The notes under the pieces: generated by a model
Databases searched by the model: none
Told to the model about the DNA's origin: nothing
What the model saw: the letters and a program-made list of their open reading frames with translations, nothing else
Made by a program: the position numbers and the translations under genes
Part shown: positions 4,282 through 7,985 of the stretch, one piece after another
Layout of the letters: each line of letters starts with the position of its first letter
How positions within the stretch are numbered: the first letter of the stretch is position 1
DNA from: Enterobacteriaceae bacterium
GTDB taxonomy: Bacteria; Pseudomonadota; Gammaproteobacteria; Enterobacterales; Enterobacteriaceae
Direction: 5' to 3'
NCBI GenBank assembly: GCA_022712475.1
Contig: JALAGK010000257.1
Coordinates: forward strand, 1 to 7,985
DNA length: 7,985 nt

Positions 4282-7047
4282 ATGAATATGTCCGTCGCGC
4301 CGGTTTACGCGTATCTCATTAAAGCTAAGAAGCAATCCGGCAAGAAATCGCTCTTTATCTGGTTCGAGGCGAAAAACGACGCGCGCGCAAAGCGCGACCT
4401 TGAAAACTACATCGAGGACGCCGAACTGGACCCGGCTGAGTATTTTAAACCGGCACGCACTAACTACCCGGTTTTTGACGACCTGCCCGCAGAACGCGCC
4501 TTCGATGATACGTGGTGCGACCGCTACGAACTGGCCGACGATGGTCTGACATGGCAGAAAATCGCCGGTAGTGCACCAGCACCAGCACCAGCACCAGCAC
4601 CAGCACCAGCACCAGCACCAGCACCAGCAGAGAATGAATTTCCGGAGCCAGCCAGCGCAACAGAATCATGCGCAGAGAAAAACAGCCTGGGGATGACTGC
4701 TGTCCACTCCCTGCCTTTCCGCCGCCGCCTGCTGGCCGCCCTGCTGCTGGGTGAGTACAAATACCATGTTGATGACGAAAAGCTCCGCGAAATCTCCCGC
4801 ATGGAAATGGACACTGACAATCCATCTGTTCAAAACCTGCTGCTGGCGGCTGAGAATGTGCCGGAGCTAAAAAACCTCAATGACTACAACCTGCATAAGG
4901 CCGTTGGCGCGGTTAGGCAGGCATTTTTTGAAAACTCCCTAACCGTCCCTCAACTCAACGACCTGTTGCAGTTTCTGCGCCTGTATATCAAAACCGAACA
5001 TATTGACCGCGGGCGAATGATTCAGGCATGGATTGCTGGCGACCGTAATTTTCAGCCAACACAGCGCACAGATTCCGGCGCTGTTGCATCCACCGGCATA
5101 GTGACAGACCGCGGCGAAGCCACGCACCACACCCGTGAAGCGCTGGACATTGAAATAGCCTGCGCCTTGCTGCCATTCGACGACTACAACATTCACGAAG
5201 TTCCGCGCGGTGTTTTTGAGCGCGCCAAAGCTGTTGTTAAAAAGAAAGAAGAACCGTGGAAGACGTGGAGCGCCACCCTACGCAACATGCCCGGTATTCT
5301 CGATGTTAACCGTGCCGCTATTTTTAACCTCATCCGTCTGGCACCGGAGAATATTCACGAGCGACCGCCGGAACTGCTGGCTTATGCGACGCAAACCCTT
5401 ACGCAAGAATTTTCCCGCGGTACGGTGCTGCTGCCCCTGGCAGGCCAGCTCAAAACGACTACCACGGCCAGTGGCCCGGTGGAGATCAATAACCTCGGCG
5501 GCGGGATGTTTTCTGTTGAAGGGCTGGAAACGCCAGCACCGCAGGAGCCAAAAAGATTACCGGTCGGAGAAATTTTTAATGAAGTTGACAAGCTGGCAGC
5601 CGCCGCAGGCGTCGCGTTCAAACACCACGATGACGGTACGTTTTCTGTTGAAAACGTTGCTGATAGCGCGGGACAGGATTCAGGGGCTTTTAATACTTCT
5701 GCGCCAGCAGTTGAGGTAACGCCGACAGTTAAGCAGCAAGAGCCAACAACGCAGCATCCTGCCGTTTTCGAGCCGGGCCGCTATGAGAACGTGCCAAACG
5801 CTGTTTATCACGCAGCCAATGGCCTGAGCAGCTCGCAAATTAAAGATGCGCGCATAAGCCTGATGTATTTCCATGGTCGCCACATCGCCGGGACTATCCT
5901 GCGCGAATCAACCGACGTGCTCACGTTCGGCAGCCTGGTCCACACGCTGGCGCTGGAGCCGGAAAAACTGGAACAGGATTTTAATGTTGAACCGCTGATA
6001 CCGGAGGGCGCATTTACAACAGCTGAGTCGATGCGCGCATTTATCGAAAAATACAACGCCGGGCTGCCTGCAATTACGACAGTGGAAAAAATCCGCGAGG
6101 TTTTGCAGGAGTACAACTCCACCCTGCCAGCCCCTTACTCCACCAGCGCAGCAGCAAGCGAAATAGGAAACGTTTATACCCTGCTCCCGGCTGAGTTTCA
6201 GACCATCCCGGATGGACAGAAATTTACCGCCACGGCAATGACCGCGTGCATTAGAGAGTACAACGCCACACTACCAAAACCGTTAAAAGTGAGCGGTGCA
6301 CGCGAAGAGCTACTGGACCAGCTGGCGACCATTGACCCGGAATTTGCAGAACGTGAACGCCAATTACCTGAGCCATTACCTGTTAGTGGTACTAAAGACG
6401 AATTGGCAGCGCGTATCAAAACTGTCCGTCCTGATGCGGTATTTGCTGATGAATTGTACACAGCATGGAAAGAAAACGCCGACGGCCGCCAGCCCGTAAC
6501 CCAAAAACAAATGCGTCTGGCGTCTGCCATTCAGCGCGCGCTGCATAATGACCCGGCAGCGGGTCCGCTCATCAACCACCCAGCCCGCGCCGTTGAGGTT
6601 AGTTATTTTGGCATCGATGAGGAAACCGGCGAGGAAATCCGCGTGCGCCCTGACGTGGAGATCGACACCGGAACTGCTCGCATTGGTCTGGACCTGAAAA
6701 CAGTCAGCCTCGGCTACATCAAACAGGACGCCCTGCGCGCCGAACTGCGCCGCGAAATCATGAGGCGTGATTATCACGTTAGCGCGGCCATGTACTGCGA
6801 CGTCGCAGACTTTGACCAGTTTTTTTGGGTATTCGTCAACAAAGACGAGGGCTACCACTGGGTTGCCGTAGTCGAAGCCTCCCCCGATCTACTCGAGTTG
6901 GGGCGCCTGCAATACCGCGCAACGATAAGAGCCATTCAGCAGGCCCGAGCAACTGGCGTCTGGCCGGGACCAGTAACCGAGGAATTCACCGCAGATTTAA
7001 CCGATTTTGAAATGCGCCGCCTCGAAGCGCTGCGCGCGAACGCATAA
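4282..7047 (+). CDS. recE: RecE-type exodeoxyribonuclease VIII
   Basis: A product of about 921 residues (Rac RecE has 866). It degrades the 5' strand of double-stranded ends and hands the 3' strand to RecT. Residues 1-95 resemble the RecE N-terminus (LIKAKKQSGKK, EYFKPARTNYPVFDDLPAE). Residues 98-116 are an Ala-Pro repeat. The middle part (TDRGEATHH, DDYNIHEV, MPGILDVNRAAI) also aligns with RecE. The C-terminal PD-(D/E)xK nuclease spans about 495-921, with H554 (GSLVHTLALEPE), E772, D791 (RPD) and D804-x-K806. The QxxxY motif reads S834-x-x-x-Y838. Residues 580-713 hold an insertion with SAP-like repeats. The start at 4282 follows GGAGATGGAGA; an in-frame ATG at 4222 adds 20 residues but has a poorer ribosome site and falls outside the RecE match. 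RecT begins 11 bases downstream. Confidence 0.9.
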   Translation: MNMSVAPVYAYLIKAKKQSGKKSLFIWFEAKNDARAKRDLENYIEDAELDPAEYFKPARTNYPVFDDLPAERAFDDTWCDRYELADDGLTWQKIAGSAPAPAPAPAPAPAPAPAPAENEFPEPASATESCAEKNSLGMTAVHSLPFRRRLLAALLLGEYKYHVDDEKLREISRMEMDTDNPSVQNLLLAAENVPELKNLNDYNLHKAVGAVRQAFFENSLTVPQLNDLLQFLRLYIKTEHIDRGRMIQAWIAGDRNFQPTQRTDSGAVASTGIVTDRGEATHHTREALDIEIACALLPFDDYNIHEVPRGVFERAKAVVKKKEEPWKTWSATLRNMPGILDVNRAAIFNLIRLAPENIHERPPELLAYATQTLTQEFSRGTVLLPLAGQLKTTTTASGPVEINNLGGGMFSVEGLETPAPQEPKRLPVGEIFNEVDKLAAAAGVAFKHHDDGTFSVENVADSAGQDSGAFNTSAPAVEVTPTVKQQEPTTQHPAVFEPGRYENVPNAVYHAANGLSSSQIKDARISLMYFHGRHIAGTILRESTDVLTFGSLVHTLALEPEKLEQDFNVEPLIPEGAFTTAESMRAFIEKYNAGLPAITTVEKIREVLQEYNSTLPAPYSTSAAASEIGNVYTLLPAEFQTIPDGQKFTATAMTACIREYNATLPKPLKVSGAREELLDQLATIDPEFAERERQLPEPLPVSGTKDELAARIKTVRPDAVFADELYTAWKENADGRQPVTQKQMRLASAIQRALHNDPAAGPLINHPARAVEVSYFGIDEETGEEIRVRPDVEIDTGTARIGLDLKTVSLGYIKQDALRAELRREIMRRDYHVSAAMYCDVADFDQFFWVFVNKDEGYHWVAVVEASPDLLELGRLQYRATIRAIQQARATGVWPGPVTEEFTADLTDFEMRRLEALRANA
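4573..4629 (+). repeat. Ala-Pro coding hexamer repeat in recE
   Basis: Nine tandem CCAGCA units preceded by GCA encode 19 alternating Ala and Pro residues. The stretch separates the N-terminal domain from the middle of RecE and should form a stiff extended linker. Unit gain or loss keeps the frame, so length can vary freely. Confidence 0.95.
6019..6420 (+). other. SAP-like repeat insertion within RecE nuclease domain
   Basis: Three related segments occur between the H554 and E772 motifs: YNAGLPAITTVEKIREVL, YNATLPKPLKVSGAREELL and LPEPLPVSGTKDELAARI. The last two carry the LPxSGxKxEL pattern of SAP/helix-extension-helix DNA-binding motifs. This is pattern recognition only. Confidence 0.5.
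6140..6147 (-). other. Chi octamer
   Basis: CCACCAGC on the plus strand is the E. coli Chi site GCTGGTGG read on the minus strand. I saw only one in the window, so it may be chance. Confidence 0.4.
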
Positions 7048-7058
7048 GGGATATCACG

Positions 7059-7985
7059 ATGAGCGAAATTATCAACGTACCAGCCACAAGTAATAAGGTC
7101 GATAACATCACTATTCTGACGAACGCCGAAATGTTCAGCCAGATGATGCAGATAGCCAACATTATGGCTAACAGTGGCGAAATGGTGCCAGCGCACTTTA
7201 AAGGCAAGCCTGATTCCTGCATGGCTGTAGTGATGCAGGCTGCAAGATGGGGACTTGACCCGTTCGCCGTTGCACAGAAAACCCATATTGTAAGCGGCCG
7301 CCTGGGTTACGAGGCGCAACTTGTTAGCGCAGTGGTAAAAAACTCCGGCGCAATAACCGGACGCTTTCATTATGAATACCAGGGCGAAGGGGAAAAATTG
7401 GAATGCCGTGTGGGCGCTGTCATTGCCGGGGAAAGTGACATCACCTGGGGCGAGTGGTTAGGTATTTCCAGCGTTGCCGTAAAAAATTCACCATTGTGGA
7501 AAACAAACCCGAAACAGCAGTTCGGATACCTGCAAGTGAAAAACTGGGCGCGCCTGTATGCGTCAGATGCAATTTTAGGCGTTTACTCTGCCGATGAAAT
7601 CGACGCGACGCCCCGCCGGGAAATCGACATTACCCCGCAGCCGGAACGCGTCACCGCTGCGCAGCTGGGAGAAACACCAGCACCAGCACCAGCACCAGCA
7701 CCAGCACCAGGCGAAGACGTGGAAAAACTGGCCGCTGATATACGCCAGCGCCTTGAAGACTCCAAAACCTGCGACGATACCACGGCTTTACGCCGGGAGA
7801 TCGAACAAAAAAAGCGTGTGCTGGGTGCCGCACTGTATACCGAGCTGAAAAATAAAATCGTCCAGCGCCATCTTAAGTACCAGTCCGATGCCGCCGCGCT
7901 GCTGTTAACCGATGCGATAAACAGCATTAGCGCGCCGGAGGATTTCGCCGCAGCTGAAGCACTGGTAAACCAGAACGCGAAAATA
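7059..7985 (+). CDS. recT: RecT-family single-strand annealing protein, C-terminus beyond window
   Basis: 309 residues are visible with no stop. RecT proteins coat single-stranded DNA and anneal it to a complement, working with RecE. The core, residues 1-185, shows the family pattern: FKGKPDSCMAVVMQAARWGL (residues 48-67), LDPFAVAQKTHIVSGRLGYE, then ITWGEWLGISSVAVKNSPLW, QFGYLQVKNWARLYASDAIL and GVYSADEI. It diverges from Rac RecT and belongs to the variant common beside RecE in other enteric phages. Residues 207-217 are an Ala-Pro repeat like that in RecE. A C-terminal helical extension follows (VEKLAADIRQRLEDSK, then TALRREIEQKKRVLGAALY), making this longer than the 269 residues of Rac RecT. 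The ATG at 7059 has AAGGG nine bases upstream and lies 11 bases after recE, so the two are surely one operon. Confidence 0.85.
   Translation, partial: MSEIINVPATSNKVDNITILTNAEMFSQMMQIANIMANSGEMVPAHFKGKPDSCMAVVMQAARWGLDPFAVAQKTHIVSGRLGYEAQLVSAVVKNSGAITGRFHYEYQGEGEKLECRVGAVIAGESDITWGEWLGISSVAVKNSPLWKTNPKQQFGYLQVKNWARLYASDAILGVYSADEIDATPRREIDITPQPERVTAAQLGETPAPAPAPAPAPGEDVEKLAADIRQRLEDSKTCDDTTALRREIEQKKRVLGAALYTELKNKIVQRHLKYQSDAAALLLTDAINSISAPEDFAAAEALVNQNAKI
7677..7709 (+). repeat. Ala-Pro coding hexamer repeat in recT
   Basis: Five CCAGCA units and a final CCA encode 11 alternating Pro and Ala residues between the annealing core and the C-terminal helical part of RecT. Unit and reading frame are the same as at 4573-4629 in recE. 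Confidence 0.95.

Noticed and set aside
4573..4629. Short direct repeats that might suggest a CRISPR array
   Set aside because: They are contiguous hexamers without spacers, in frame within recE, and encode Ala-Pro.
5210..5719. 169-codon open frame in another frame of recE
   Set aside because: Lies wholly within recE, whose frame aligns with known RecE on both sides; the alternative translation is Arg/Ser-rich with no family match.
7583..7927. 114-codon minus-strand open frame
   Set aside because: Antisense to recT, created partly by the Ala-Pro hexamer repeat, which stays open in several frames.

Overview
The window looks like the early region of a lambdoid-type prophage or temperate phage of an enterobacterium (Escherichia, Salmonella or a close relative). 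The evidence is Rac-like RecE and RecT recombination proteins, a DnaT-type replication protein, a Lar-type protein, DUF550/DUF551 domains and the GMTLRDYFAA-type small phage protein, all packed with short overlaps. No structural, lysis, integrase or repressor gene is visible, and the genus cannot be fixed from the sequence alone.

Two blocks diverge from a gene-free stretch at about 3.70-3.85 kb. The leftward block (3698 down to 1, minus strand) is one compact operon. In order of transcription it holds a short GMTLRDYFAA protein, a 238-residue ASCH-like protein, a Lar-like cysteine protein, a second cysteine (CPMC) protein, a DUF550-DUF551 fusion with a MazG-type ExxE/ExxD motif, a 33-residue membrane peptide, a replication protein with a DnaT-like C-terminal domain, and a partial winged-helix-like protein starting at TTG. 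Most junctions overlap (11, 11, 11, 8 and 3 bases), so translation is probably coupled. Four consecutive gene starts carry the same short sequences, as if genes had been shuffled in and out at these junctions.

The rightward block (3852 to the end, plus strand) holds an AT-rich gene of unknown function, a hairpin terminator, a long RecE-type exonuclease (about 921 residues) and a RecT-type annealing protein that runs off the window. RecE would resect double-strand ends and RecT would anneal the exposed strand. The leftward block would supply replication initiation and helicase recruitment, nucleotide-pool control and possibly restriction alleviation.

The strongest observations are these. (1) A candidate replication origin lies inside the replication gene: a consensus DnaA box, an AT/pyrimidine tract and a symmetric array of four GTCCGC sites at 11-bp spacing, with a three-site partial copy 0.3 kb away. 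(2) An in-frame amber codon interrupts the DnaT-like domain while the downstream frame stays well conserved. (3) The same Ala-Pro hexanucleotide repeat occurs in the same frame in both recE and recT. (4) The RecE nuclease core carries an insertion with three SAP-like repeats. (5) There is no immunity region between the divergent blocks, and the first leftward gene looks 5'-truncated.
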